A stretch of 64,000 bases of DNA from Rahnella bruchi (GCF_003614975.1 NZ_QZWI01000003.1:62001-126000); one strand, 5' to 3'; shown: positions 55,793 to 64,000, numbered from the stretch's first letter. Notes: generated from the letters alone by a model not told the origin. Made by a program: numbers and translations.

Positions 55793-56179
55793 ATGGCTCA
55801 GGATATTCATATCGCTATCGTCTGCGCACTCAGCAAATGGATTGAAGGCCATCTTGGTCGTGTGATCCACCTTGAAGAACTGGCTGAGTACTCAGGCTAT
55901 TCGCTCTGGCACATGCAAAAACTGTTCAAAGAATCGACAGGCATTTCTCTGGGGAAGTACATCAGGGAACGTCGTCTGGCGAGTGCTGTTTATCAGCTGA
56001 GCAGCAGTGATACACCGATTTTCGACATCGCAATGGATTTCGGCTTCGGCTCGCAGTCGCACTTTACCTACATGTTCCGCAAGCGTTTCAATATCACGCC
56101 GCATGAATTCCGCCAGAATCCGGAAATCGAACTCGATGTTTCTCCCCCGCTGCATCTGATCCACCAGAAATCAGCCTGA
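55793..56179 (+). CDS. AraC/XylS-family regulator, MarA/SoxS/RamA type
   Basis: DNA-binding protein of 128 residues that consists almost entirely of the two helix-turn-helix motifs of the MarA group: LEELAEYSGYSLWHMQKLFK in the first and the second within IFDIAMDFGFGSQSHFTYMF plus RKRFNITPHEFR. It lacks an effector domain, so activity is set by its amount. MarA, SoxS and RamA activate efflux, porin-repressing micF and stress genes; the same window contains micF. The sequence is close to, but not clearly any one of, these, so no symbol is given. Confidence 0.88.
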   Translation: MAQDIHIAIVCALSKWIEGHLGRVIHLEELAEYSGYSLWHMQKLFKESTGISLGKYIRERRLASAVYQLSSSDTPIFDIAMDFGFGSQSHFTYMFRKRFNITPHEFRQNPEIELDVSPPLHLIHQKSA

Positions 56180-56184
56180 AACCA

Positions 56185-56652
56185 TCAGAATCCGAATTCG
56201 CTCAGGCCAGGATGATCATCCGGCCTGCGTCCGAGAGGCCAGTGGAATTTCCGTTCACTTTCCTGAATCGGCAAATCGTTAATGCAGGCATGGCGTGCGA
56301 ACATCAGCCCCTGTTCATTAAATTCCCAGTTCTCATTACCAAAACTGCGGAACCAGTTGCCTGAATCATCATGCCATTCGTAGGCAAAACGCACGGCAAT
56401 CCTCGCTCCGTCAAATGCCCAAATCTCTTTGATCAGACGATAATCCAGCTCCTTTGCCCATTTACGCTGCAAAAAAGTCACCACAGCTTCCTGACCGTGA
56501 ACGAATTCACTGCGGTTACGCCAGACGGTATCGGCAGAATAAACCTGACTGACCCGCTGCGGATCGCGGCTGTTCCAGGCATCTTCAGCCAGGCGGACTT
56601 TTTCGATGGCGCTTTCACGGGTAAATGGCGGTAATGGCGGTTTAACGGACAT
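56185..56652 (-). CDS. NTF2-like fold protein (DUF1348)
   Basis: Protein of 155 residues from the DUF1348/nuclear transport factor 2-like family. The pattern [31 protein letters not shown] and [24 protein letters not shown] is typical. Members are small alpha-beta cones with a hydrophobic pocket; no reaction can be assigned. It is convergent with the MarA-type gene, five bases between stops. Confidence 0.85.
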   Translation of the reverse strand: MSVKPPLPPFTRESAIEKVRLAEDAWNSRDPQRVSQVYSADTVWRNRSEFVHGQEAVVTFLQRKWAKELDYRLIKEIWAFDGARIAVRFAYEWHDDSGNWFRSFGNENWEFNEQGLMFARHACINDLPIQESERKFHWPLGRRPDDHPGLSEFGF

Positions 56653-56735
56653 ATTGACCTCGGCTTTGGAAGAAATTCACCCCAACACAATAGCGGCGTT
56701 TTCCGGGGTTCTCACGTCAAATTGTGCCCAAAAAA

Positions 56736-56765
56736 AACGCGGCCATCAGAGACCGCGTTCTTTTA
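56736..56765. terminator. Terminator after ompC
   Basis: AACGCGG (56737-56743) pairs with CCGCGTT (56752-56758). On the minus strand it is followed by TTTTTTT, about 80 bases after the ompC stop at 56823; a weaker T-run exists on the plus side. Confidence 0.7.
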
Positions 56766-56822
56766 CTGCTTGTTCTTTGTGACTCAAATCTAAACGCTAT
56801 TCTGTGTCTGAGAAAGGCACGC

Positions 56823-57950
56823 TTAGAACTGATACACCAGACCTACAGCGGTAACGTCATCGGTGTTGATACCGGCGTTATCGGTGAAGGTGCTGCTGTC
56901 GATCAGGTTGATTTTGTAGTCAACATAGGCCGACATGTTTTTGTTGAAGTAGTAAGTCGCACCCAGGTCGACAAATTTCACCAGATCCTGATCCTGGTAG
57001 TTGTTGCCCAGACGGTCGGACCCTAAATCTTTACCGCGAGTTTGGTTATAAGCCACGAACGGACGCAGGCCGAAGTCGAACTGATAGCTTGCGTAAGCTT
57101 CGAATGCCTGTGACTGGTTAGCGTACCCGTAAGCTTCTGAATCGGTAGAACCGAAGCGGGAAGCGTTGTAAGCCTGAGTAAACATGGCAGCCAGGTAAAC
57201 GTTGTTGGCGTCATATTTCAGACCACCGGTGTAACCTTCCGCTTTTTTACCGTCGCCCATGATGCCCGGTGCGGTATTTTGCTCATCAGTACGGTCAGAG
57301 TTGAAGAATGCACCTGCCACGCTGACGCCCGCGCCAATGTCATAGCTCAGGGACATACCGTAACCGTCGCCGTTCTGAGTCAGCACATCACGTGTGCCCG
57401 GTTCGCCGCCGCCGCTGTCGTTTTTGCCCTGATATTGCAGAGCGAAGTGCAGGCCATCAACCAGCCCAAAGAAGTTGTCGTTACGATACGTTGCAACGCC
57501 ATTGGTACGCTGATAGAGGAACTGGTCAGCGCCGTAGGTTGAACCATCGAACTCTGGCTGCATGTCGGTCCAGGCGGCAACGTCATACATTACGCCGTTA
57601 TTACGACCATAGTCGAAGGAACCCATGTCACCAAATTTCAGACCTGCGAAACCATAACGGGTAAATGCGCGGTCGCCGTCATCAGAGCTTTCAGCCTGAT
57701 TGGCCTGAACCTGATATTCCCACTGGCCGTAACCGGTCAGCTGGTCGTTGATTTGAGTTTCGCCTTTGAAGCCAAGACGGATGTAGCTCTGATCGCCATC
57801 GCTGCCGGCATCATTAGAGAAGTAGTGTAAGCCATCAACCAGACCGTAAAGGTCAAGTTTATTACCATCTTTATTATAAACTTCTGCCGCACTTGCTGAT
57901 CCTGCGACCACTAATGCAGGGATCATGAGTGAAAGAACACGGAGTTTCAT
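56823..57950 (-). CDS. ompC: Outer membrane porin OmpC
   Basis: Trimeric beta-barrel porin of 375 residues. A 21-residue signal peptide [21 protein letters not shown] is followed by [15 protein letters not shown]; loop 3 carries PEFDGS and the chain ends VYQF. micF, which is divergent from ompC in enterobacteria, lies upstream, fixing the assignment. In E. coli rcsD is on the other side of micF; here a Sel1-like gene is. Expected regulator is OmpR. Confidence 0.93.
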   Translation of the reverse strand: MKLRVLSLMIPALVVAGSASAAEVYNKDGNKLDLYGLVDGLHYFSNDAGSDGDQSYIRLGFKGETQINDQLTGYGQWEYQVQANQAESSDDGDRAFTRYGFAGLKFGDMGSFDYGRNNGVMYDVAAWTDMQPEFDGSTYGADQFLYQRTNGVATYRNDNFFGLVDGLHFALQYQGKNDSGGGEPGTRDVLTQNGDGYGMSLSYDIGAGVSVAGAFFNSDRTDEQNTAPGIMGDGKKAEGYTGGLKYDANNVYLAAMFTQAYNASRFGSTDSEAYGYANQSQAFEAYASYQFDFGLRPFVAYNQTRGKDLGSDRLGNNYQDQDLVKFVDLGATYYFNKNMSAYVDYKINLIDSSTFTDNAGINTDDVTAVGLVYQF

Positions 57951-58317
57951 TTTTCTGTCCTCGATAGGTGTCGGACCGTGCCACTGAATGTAAAGTACAC
58001 GTTTTTACTGATTTAAATCTGCTTAACGCTTGTTGGTATCTGTATAAAAGTTGGCCCGACATGGCAATTCCATTCTCTTGATATAAATACTATTAATCCA
58101 GAAAGAAAATGATACGAAATTAGTTAATATATTTCTGAAGTATTTAAAGGTGTAACAATTTATTAAAATCGGGTAAATTTAGACCTGTGTTTATTTGTTA
58201 AAATAAAGCACGTAAAGCTAAATCAAATAAAAAACCTTTAAAATCAACCAACTATCTCAATTAGTTACCGCACTAAGTGATAAAGCATCCATTGAGCGAT
58301 AATATATACTCTCTCCC
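57951..58317. promoter_or_regulatory. ompC-micF divergent regulatory region
   Basis: AT-rich region of 367 bases containing the ompC leader and promoter and the micF promoter (TATACT near 58304-58309). OmpR-type sites are expected between them; I could not define them precisely. No gene seen. Confidence 0.55.
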
Positions 58318-58401
58318 GCTATCATCATTATTTGTTATTTATTACCCTCATTCCCCGTTTTGTGGAAACAACAGCCGACCCAATGTGGTCGGTTTTTTTT
58401 T
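58318..58401 (+). ncRNA. micF: MicF antisense small RNA
   Basis: Hfq-dependent sRNA that represses ompF translation. The 5' end GCTATCATCATTA is identical to E. coli micF, followed by TTTATTACCCTCATTC, the part that pairs with the ompF ribosome site. The 3' end is a terminator hairpin CCGACC/GGTCGG with nine T. It is divergent from ompC as in E. coli. Length is about 84, close to the 93 of E. coli. Confidence 0.92.
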
Positions 58402-58726
58402 GTTTTCCAAAGAGATAATTACCGAATGTGACATTCATCACTAATTATATTTCGTCGCTAAACTGTATTTCTCCATAATTACCTCACACTTTCTCCATCT
58501 TTCAAATTCCGATTTTCTTAATAGTTGATATCTAATCTGTTCAATTAATAAGAAATTTTAGGATAATTATTAATTTTTATTATGCCGAGGCTTTGTTAGT
58601 CAGTGACGGTTCGGATCCGTTACTATAGCCAAAGTCAGACCAATCCCGCTGATCGCGCAGGGGAAGAAAGTTAGACTTCTGGTGCCGCGCAAAACACCGT
58701 TTATACTCAACCGTTCAGGGAACCTC
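58402..58726. other. Intergenic region micF to Sel1-like gene, no gene seen
   Basis: 325 AT-rich bases. The only structure is an imperfect dyad AGTGACGG (58602-58609) and CCGTTACT (58617-58624), about 100 bases before the start of the next gene. Confidence 0.45.
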
Positions 58727-60757
58727 ATGCCACAACCGGACCAGCACGACAACATTTCCAAAGCCAGAATGCTTCTGGCGACCCGCCGTTTTCTAAAACT
58801 CGACGAGTGGCTGTTGTCACAAATGCGTGGCTGGCAGAACCAGGGCGACGGCCATAGCGATTACGGATTGCTGATGCATCCCGCGACGTTGTTTACAGGC
58901 ACAGAATCTCCCCCGCTCAATCCGCTGGAAATACTCAGTGACTGGGTGCAGCAATGCCCGCAGAGCTATCACGCACATACATTACTGGGTATGGTCTGGC
59001 ATGAAAATGCCTGGATTATCCGCCAGCCGCAAGAAGGTGAAGACGTCGCAGACCACCAGTGGCTGGGCGCACAGTTATGCTGTGACTATGCGGTGCTGTC
59101 ATTTTTGCACGCCATTGAACTGCACCCGCGCCCGACGCACGCCCTGCGCCATATGATGAACCTGAGTGGCGGTTTTGGTGAGCCTTACTGGCTGAAGGCA
59201 TTGTTTGCCGGAGAAGTTCCCAAACCTTTACATGAAAAGTTTTCGATTCAGGGCAGTGAAATCTGGCAGGCCGGTGTGGCGCACATCCACGCACTGGGAT
59301 TCGAGCCGGCTACGCACTGGCCGCAAGTGCTCCCGGATGCGTTACAACAAACCCGCAAAAACGACGAAGAAGCGCTGGATTACTGGCTGCGCATGGCAAT
59401 GTCAGTGCGCCATGCGGACGTCGGCACCCTGGAATCCTACCTTTTATTCCATTCCGCGTTCTGGGGCGGCAGTGACGCACAACAGATGCAGATTATCGAC
59501 AGTCCGCTGTGCGCAGAATTTAGCGAAGAAGAGCGCAATCAGTTCCGCGCTAATGCGATGTGCGATGCGCTTTCCGGCGATATCGCCGACAGAGAATCGC
59601 CGCAGGCGCTGGAATTACAATCACGCTTAGCCGGATTACTGGCTCAGCCTCTGTCGCCGGAAACACGGATCCGTCTGCTGGATCTGGCCGGGATCTGCAT
59701 CGCCTACTGGCAGGACGACGATCAGGCCGGGCTGGCCGTCTATGACGATTTATTTGCTGTCTCACCGCAGGCAATGCCCGGTCACGACGCGCAGATGTTT
59801 ATCTCCCGCGCCGTGCTGGCCAATGGTCACCAGGAAGGTTTACCGGTACTGACCCAGCTGCTGACCCGTGGCCTGAGTCAGGCAAATGATCCGGTGCTGG
59901 TGGCGTTTGCCGCGACGGCTCTGCAATCAGGCCTGTACGGTTTACCGGCTCGCCCTGAGTTGTGTTCCGGGCTGATGGAACATGCGTGGTCACTTATTCT
60001 GCAAGCGGGCGACGAGCAACCGGTAAAAGATCTGGTCACGCTGGCGCACGACATGGCGATCAATGACGATCTGGACGCGGCACATTTTCTGATGACCGAA
60101 ATGGCCCGCCACGGCAGCGCGATCCATTGCTATGAGTTGTACTTTTTCTACCGCAATGGCTGGCATCAGGATGTGCCTGAGCAGTATCACAACGACAGTA
60201 ATGCCATGGACTGCGTGCTGAGCGCCGCCCGTTCTGGCATGGTGCCCGCTATGTTTACCTGCGCCAATGCGCTGCGTGAAGGGCTTGGTGGCGAACCCGA
60301 TTATGAACAGGCCATGCACTGGTATCAGCGGGCAATGGACGCCGGGCATTTATCCGCCGCCTATTTTCGTGCGAGTTGCGCGCTGGACAAGGGTTCAGAT
60401 GCCGAAAAGCGTCAGGCTGCTGAAGTCTGGCTGCCGGAAATTCTGCATAACGCACAACACCCCGATCGTGCCGAAGCCGCTTATACACTCGGCATGGCGT
60501 GGCTGACCGGTACCGGCGTGAAGAAAAACCGCTATACCGCAGATAAATATATGGAATTCGTACTCGAGCTGAATCCTGAATCCGACGCTGCGAAGCAGGT
60601 ACATGAAGAACTCAGCGGCTCACTGCGGGCACGGATGAACTTGTGGCAGGACAAACGGAAAGCTGAGAGGGAAGATCCGGTAGCCGCCTACCGCAGTGTT
60701 CAAACAGCTGAACCAGAAACTTCTCTGGAAGATGTGCCGCAATCTGACAACAAGTAA
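58727..60757 (+). CDS. DUF4034/Sel1-like repeat protein
   Basis: Large soluble protein of 676 residues without signal peptide. An N-terminal ~450-residue helical region resembles DUF4034 proteins; near residues 520-610 there is a Sel1-like repeat (ALREGLGGEPDYEQAMHWYQ then RAMDAGHLSAAYF) and a second, weaker one (YTLGMAWLTGTGVKKNRYTA). Sel1 and TPR repeats mediate protein contacts. The start chosen has AGGGA upstream; a GTG at 58682 gives a longer frame. Function is unknown. It takes the place of rcsD next to micF in E. coli. Confidence 0.8.
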   Translation: MPQPDQHDNISKARMLLATRRFLKLDEWLLSQMRGWQNQGDGHSDYGLLMHPATLFTGTESPPLNPLEILSDWVQQCPQSYHAHTLLGMVWHENAWIIRQPQEGEDVADHQWLGAQLCCDYAVLSFLHAIELHPRPTHALRHMMNLSGGFGEPYWLKALFAGEVPKPLHEKFSIQGSEIWQAGVAHIHALGFEPATHWPQVLPDALQQTRKNDEEALDYWLRMAMSVRHADVGTLESYLLFHSAFWGGSDAQQMQIIDSPLCAEFSEEERNQFRANAMCDALSGDIADRESPQALELQSRLAGLLAQPLSPETRIRLLDLAGICIAYWQDDDQAGLAVYDDLFAVSPQAMPGHDAQMFISRAVLANGHQEGLPVLTQLLTRGLSQANDPVLVAFAATALQSGLYGLPARPELCSGLMEHAWSLILQAGDEQPVKDLVTLAHDMAINDDLDAAHFLMTEMARHGSAIHCYELYFFYRNGWHQDVPEQYHNDSNAMDCVLSAARSGMVPAMFTCANALREGLGGEPDYEQAMHWYQRAMDAGHLSAAYFRASCALDKGSDAEKRQAAEVWLPEILHNAQHPDRAEAAYTLGMAWLTGTGVKKNRYTADKYMEFVLELNPESDAAKQVHEELSGSLRARMNLWQDKRKAEREDPVAAYRSVQTAEPETSLEDVPQSDNK

Positions 60758-60783
60758 AGTCCTCCCACTCCTGCAAAAGGTTA

Positions 60784-60810
60784 TTGTGGTTTACAGCTTG
60801 TAAACCACAA
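60784..60810. promoter_or_regulatory. higBA operator 1 (12-bp palindrome)
   Basis: TTGTGGTTTACA and its exact reverse complement TGTAAACCACAA are separated by GCT. Its place 45 bases before higB and perfect symmetry suggest HigA or HigBA autorepression. Confidence 0.75.
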
Positions 60811-60826
60811 CATTAACCTTTATATT

Positions 60827-60843
60827 GTTCACAGGATGTGAAC
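60827..60843. promoter_or_regulatory. higBA operator 2 (7-bp palindrome)
   Basis: GTTCACA-GGA-TGTGAAC, unrelated in length to operator 1 but sharing the GTG/CAC element, ends 11 bases before the higB ATG. Confidence 0.6.
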
Positions 60844-60854
60844 TCAGGAGCGCT

Positions 60855-61166
60855 ATGCATGTTATAGCCAAAGAAGCATTCGACCGGGCGATGCGGCAGT
60901 ATCCCAATGATAAAACCGCATTACTGGCAACCTATCGCGGGCTTAAAGAAGGTGACTACCCGACGCCAGATTCCCTGAAATCCGTCTTTTCCAGCCTCGA
61001 CAATTTCCGCTACCGACCAAAATGGTGGGTTTTTAACGTCGGCGGCAATAATCTTCGCCTCATTGCCTATATCAATTTCGTCAATAAGCGGGTGTATGTA
61101 AAACACATCGTCACCCATGCGCTTTACGACCAATTGAACAAACATTACAGGACTTACGCACAATGA
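60855..61166 (+). CDS. higB: Type II toxin HigB (RelE-fold mRNA interferase)
   Basis: Toxin of 103 residues of the HigB (YgjN) family, which cuts mRNA on the ribosome. Family-typical blocks are KWWVFNVGGNNLRLIAYINF and YVKHIVTHALYDQL, with basic and aromatic residues of the RelE-type active site. I start at ATG 60855 behind CAGGAG. It precedes and overlaps higA by four bases, the reversed toxin-first order typical of higBA. Confidence 0.92.
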   Translation: MHVIAKEAFDRAMRQYPNDKTALLATYRGLKEGDYPTPDSLKSVFSSLDNFRYRPKWWVFNVGGNNLRLIAYINFVNKRVYVKHIVTHALYDQLNKHYRTYAQ

Positions 61167-61576
61167 TTGCTGAAGCTATCGAAGCCAGTAAAGCGCTGGT
61201 CAAAGCGGTTCCCCTGCTGGGAGGAAGTACCAGCACTGCCGACTATAAAAGTGCGCTTGAGCTGATTGATTATCTGTTTGAGCACGACGACGAAAACCCG
61301 CTTATCGAGTTTCTGAGTGCAAAAATCGAAAGCTATGAACGCCAGCATGCAGATTTCGCCCCCTTTAATCAGGCGGTAGAAAATCTGCCACGGGGCGTTG
61401 AGGCACTTCGCCAGTTGATGAAGGATTACGGATTAAAGCAGAGCGAACTGCGAGAGGAAATCGGCGGAAAATCACTGGTCAGTCAGATCCTGAGCGGTAA
61501 GCGCTCTCTGACGGTGGAGCATATCCGGGCGCTGGCGGTGAGGTTTAATGTACCGACGAGTTTGTTTATTGACTGA
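61163..61576 (+). CDS. higA: Type II antitoxin HigA (XRE family)
   Basis: Antitoxin of 137 residues, close in length and sequence to E. coli HigA (138). The N-terminal half is helical (LELIDYLFEHDDENPLIEFL); the C-terminal half has an XRE helix-turn-helix (LKQSELREEIGGKSLVSQIL followed by SGKRSLTVEHIRALA). It neutralises HigB and represses the operon. Its stop is directly followed by repeat copy B. Confidence 0.93.
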   Translation: MIAEAIEASKALVKAVPLLGGSTSTADYKSALELIDYLFEHDDENPLIEFLSAKIESYERQHADFAPFNQAVENLPRGVEALRQLMKDYGLKQSELREEIGGKSLVSQILSGKRSLTVEHIRALAVRFNVPTSLFID

Positions 61577-61579
61577 AGG

Positions 61580-62075
61580 TTTTGCAGAGGCCGCTGCAAT
61601 ATCGGGCTGATATCCTCGGGCGCTCCGCCAGACACTATGTTTCAGGTATCACTGCGACAGGCTGGAAATCTTGCCGCTGCGCGGTACCTTCATTTCGGGA
61701 TTGCAGCCTTTGGTCTGCAACCTCTCATTCAGCAAGTTTTCTGAAACGCCCGCACGATCTTAAATTCAATGGCAGACTGTTTTACATCTTTTAAAAAGGT
61801 TGATTGGCGTGCTCAAAAATGGCACCGAATGAATGGTTCGAGACCTATGGCTCGAAACCTGAAATTCGGGGATCGCGAAGCGATGACATTTTGCGCCACA
61901 CACAAATTCGTCAGAACATGTCCGTCGTGCCCGCGATAGCGCGCAGTGAAAGAGCCCGGGGGGGTCTTGGGGGGAGGCGGCGATAAGCCGTCCCCCAAGT
62001 CGGTGTGGGCCGACGCCCACGACCTTGACGTTGACGTTGACGTTGAAGTTAAAGTTAAAGTTAAAGCCGCACAAG
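61580..62075 (+). repeat. Long structured intergenic repeat, copy B
   Basis: No credible gene. 61620-61950 aligns with the minus strand of copy A (4700-5031); the block 61796-61865 differs at one base by eye. Hairpins: TTGCAG/CTGCAA (61573-61598 region and 61701-61720), TTCGAG/CTCGAA (61837-61856), CTTGGGGG/CCCCCAAG with an inner GGC/GCC (61966-61999), and GTGGGC/GCCCAC (62005-62020). It ends in a hexamer tandem tract (62021-62067). Single-base insertions between copies break any shared reading frame. It fills the convergent gap between higA and the HlyD-type gene. Confidence 0.85.
62021..62067 (+). repeat. Degenerate hexamer tandem tract
   Basis: Successive units GACCTT, GACGTT x3, GAAGTT, AAAGTT x2, AAAG: a six-base repeat that changes stepwise along its length, at the edge of copy B and touching the 3' end of the HlyD-type gene region. 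Confidence 0.85.
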
Positions 62076-62089
62076 CAGCGGCCTCCTGC

Positions 62090-63259
62090 TTACCTCTCCC
62101 TCAATGACTCTTTCACCTTATTCAGCGGTTTTATCAAATAATCCAGCACGCTTTTCTGGCCGGTTTTAATGTCTACGTTCGCTACCATCCCCGGCACTAT
62201 CGGGAACTGGCGTCCGGCTTTGTTGGTCAGGAAGGCTTTATCGGTTCGCACGTACACACGGTAATAATACTGGTCGCGTTTCACCTCGTCCTGCAAGGTA
62301 TCCGGCGAAACGCCTTCGACTTTGCCGTCCAGATCGCCGTAAATGGACGAGTCGTAGGCCGAGATTTTGACCGTTGCCGGTAGTCCCGGGCGGATATAGG
62401 CGATATCGCGCGGATTGATGCGGGTTTCAATCAGCAACTGATCTTCAATCGGTACGATTTCCATCAGTTTGCCGCCCGGCTGCAACACCCCGCCGACGGT
62501 GGAAACCTGGATATCTTTTACAATACCGTGCACCGGCGAATAAAGTTCGGAACGCGTCACCTGATCCTCTTTCCCTGCCATGACCTGCAATTCGGCGTCC
62601 AGATCGGCGTTGTTCTTCACCTGCTCTTCACGGGCGCGCACCGCATACTGATTAATGGCATCGTCGATTTTCCCGCGCAGTTCACTGGCCTGACGTTTCA
62701 GGCGGATTACTTCCACCTGCCCCGCCGCGCCCTTTGCTACCAGCGGCTGGGTCATGTTGATTTCATCATTCACCAGTTTGAGCGACTGTTGCAGGTTGCT
62801 GACGGTTTCGTCGCGGTTCTGTTTACGCGATAAATACAGCTGGCGTTCACGCGCCACCAGTTCCGGCGATTTCATGGTTTCCGGGCTGAATTTCAGCGGC
62901 GCGCCGGTCAGTTCAGCACTCAGCCGTTCAGACGAGGCACGCAAAGTGCGCACGCGGGAAGCGGCTTCGCCATAATTCGATTGCGAACGTGTCGGGTCAA
63001 GTTGCGCCAGCAACTGACCGCGATTGACCACTGAACCTTCCTGCACCATCAGTTTTAAAATCACGCCGCCGTCGAGAGAATCGATTTGCTGCGCTTTACT
63101 CGATGGCGTGACCTTGCCGGTCCCGACGGTGACTTCATCAAGCTGCGCAAACCGCGCCCAGACGAAGAAAATCAGCAGGCAGGCCAGCGATACCCAGATG
63201 ATCCACGAAACTTTGCGGCCTTCTGCTTCCAGTTCATCATGCAAAGTAAGATGTGCCAT
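62090..63259 (-). CDS. HlyD/LapC-type membrane fusion protein of a type I secretion system
   Basis: Periplasmic adaptor of 389 residues linking an inner-membrane ABC exporter to TolC. One membrane anchor lies at about residues 18-36, then a biotinyl/lipoyl half-motif (VTPSSKAQQIDSLDGGVILK), a coiled-coil hairpin of about 130 residues and a C-terminal beta-barrel domain. Sequence style is that of LapC, which serves large RTX-type adhesins. It begins 17 bases after the ABC ATPase gene, an operon. No substrate gene or tolC-like gene is within the window. Confidence 0.88.
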   Translation of the reverse strand: MAHLTLHDELEAEGRKVSWIIWVSLACLLIFFVWARFAQLDEVTVGTGKVTPSSKAQQIDSLDGGVILKLMVQEGSVVNRGQLLAQLDPTRSQSNYGEAASRVRTLRASSERLSAELTGAPLKFSPETMKSPELVARERQLYLSRKQNRDETVSNLQQSLKLVNDEINMTQPLVAKGAAGQVEVIRLKRQASELRGKIDDAINQYAVRAREEQVKNNADLDAELQVMAGKEDQVTRSELYSPVHGIVKDIQVSTVGGVLQPGGKLMEIVPIEDQLLIETRINPRDIAYIRPGLPATVKISAYDSSIYGDLDGKVEGVSPDTLQDEVKRDQYYYRVYVRTDKAFLTNKAGRQFPIVPGMVANVDIKTGQKSVLDYLIKPLNKVKESLRER

Positions 63260-63276
63260 GCGATGTCCTCAGCAGC

Positions 63277-64000
63277 TCAGGCTGCGCCTTGTTTGTTGTC
63301 CGCCACCACGGCCGCAGCCGGAGCGGGCGTATTGCTGGCCGCTTTCGCAAGGATCTGATCCCGCGGTCCGTCGGCTACCACCCGTCCGTTGTCCATCACC
63401 ACAATACGGTCTACCAGTTTGAGCAGCGCCGGACGGTGCGTGACCACAATCAGCGTGCGGCCGACCAGCCACGCGTGGAGCTGGCGGATCACATATTCTT
63501 CCAGCTGTTCATCCATCGACGCCGTCGGTTCGTCCATCAGCACCACCTGAGGATTGCGCAGGATCATACGGCTCAGCATCACCATCTGGCGTTGACCGCC
63601 GGAAAGTCCGCGCCCGCCTTCATTAATGATTTTATCCAGACTCGAGGCATCGGCCTGTACCATACTCAGCGCGCCACTGATGCGCAGCGCCTGTAGCATT
63701 TCCTGGTCAGAGGCATGGGGATATCCAAGCATCAGATTCTGGCGCAGCGTGCCGAAGAACAGCCGCGAATCCTGCGACAGATATCCCAGCTGACGGCGGA
63801 TATCGGCCGGTTCGACTTTGGTCATATCCACGCCGTCGATCAGGATTTTACCCTGCGACGGGCTGGCCTGACCGGAAAGCAATTTCAGCAGCGTGGATTT
63901 CCCGGCGCCCACTTTGCCGAGGATCGCCACCCGTTCACCGGGCTTGATTTCCAGCTGGCCGATCCCGAGCACATTCGGCGAATTTTCTTTGTCGTAGGTA
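63277..64000 (-). CDS. Type I secretion ABC transporter ATPase, LapB-like (5' part beyond window)
   Basis: The C-terminal 241 codons of an ABC exporter are visible; the N-terminal peptidase-like and transmembrane domains lie beyond the right edge. The nucleotide-binding domain has Walker A GKVGAGKST, signature LSGGQRQMV, Walker B VVLMDEPTASMD and switch histidine VVTHRPALL. The frame is open to the window end with TYDKENSPNVL, typical of the LapB/RtxB family before the nucleotide-binding domain. Partner of the HlyD-type protein downstream. Confidence 0.9.
   Translation of the reverse strand, partial: TYDKENSPNVLGIGQLEIKPGERVAILGKVGAGKSTLLKLLSGQASPSQGKILIDGVDMTKVEPADIRRQLGYLSQDSRLFFGTLRQNLMLGYPHASDQEMLQALRISGALSMVQADASSLDKIINEGGRGLSGGQRQMVMLSRMILRNPQVVLMDEPTASMDEQLEEYVIRQLHAWLVGRTLIVVTHRPALLKLVDRIVVMDNGRVVADGPRDQILAKAASNTPAPAAAVVADNKQGAA

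Noticed and set aside
61837-61850. GGTTCGAGACC as a tRNA T-arm
   Set aside because: The flanking bases do not pair as a T-stem and no acceptor or anticodon arm can be drawn; it belongs to the repeat hairpin.
61766-62074. Minus-strand frame with an Asn-Phe/Asn-Val repeat
   Set aside because: The repeat peptide is simply the translated hexamer tract at 62021-62067; no ribosome site or homologue is recognised.
1-64000. CRISPR array, prophage or insertion sequence
   Set aside because: No regularly spaced identical repeats, no integrase or transposase gene and no target-site duplications were recognised.

Overview
The window reads as a chromosomal segment of an enterobacterium outside the E. coli/Salmonella group. 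Long runs follow the E. coli order lysP-yeiE-yeiH-nfo, fruBKA-setB-yeiW-yeiP-yeiQ, yeiR-lpxT-mepS-pdeN-yejABEF-yejG and bcr-rsuA-radD-rplY-yejK-yejL-yejM, with E. coli-like protein lengths. The gene mix (membrane gluconate dehydrogenase, scsABCD, a second FtsI-type PBP, LapBC-like secretion genes) suggests Yersiniaceae, perhaps Rahnella or a close relative; that placement is inference. Layout: dinG (cut by the left edge), ompF, an e(P4)-type lipoprotein phosphatase, a long structured repeat (copy A), a Fur-box-controlled FecCD-type ABC pair without binding protein, lysP, yeiE/yeiH, nfo, the Cra-controlled fructose PTS operon, setB, yeiW, yeiP, yeiQ with a GntR-family regulator, an orphan fimbrial-like gene, yeiR, lpxT, mepS, pdeN and the yejABEF peptide importer. 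Between yejG and bcr lies a sugar-acid block absent from that spot in E. coli: a three-subunit periplasmic gluconate/ketogluconate dehydrogenase, two short-chain dehydrogenases (one clearly IdnO-like), an IdnR-like regulator and an anion-type MFS importer. After yejM come scsDCBA, a LexA-controlled dinI-like gene, an FtsI paralogue, two very small membrane-protein genes, a MarA-type regulator, an NTF2-like gene, ompC with divergent micF, a Sel1-like gene, higBA, a second copy of the long repeat (copy B) and the end of a type I secretion locus. How parts work together: micF and its expected target ompF are both present, and micF retains complementarity to the ompF Shine-Dalgarno. The gluconate block would oxidise sugar acids in the periplasm, import the products and reduce them inside the cell. 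The most unusual feature is the pair of roughly 450-bp intergenic repeats at 4600-5147 and 61580-62075, in opposite orientation. They share a near-identical core and a series of hairpins whose stems differ in sequence but keep pairing. Both lie between convergent genes, as do two short GC-rich palindromes at 41311 and 45909. No CRISPR array, tRNA, rRNA, insertion sequence or prophage was seen.
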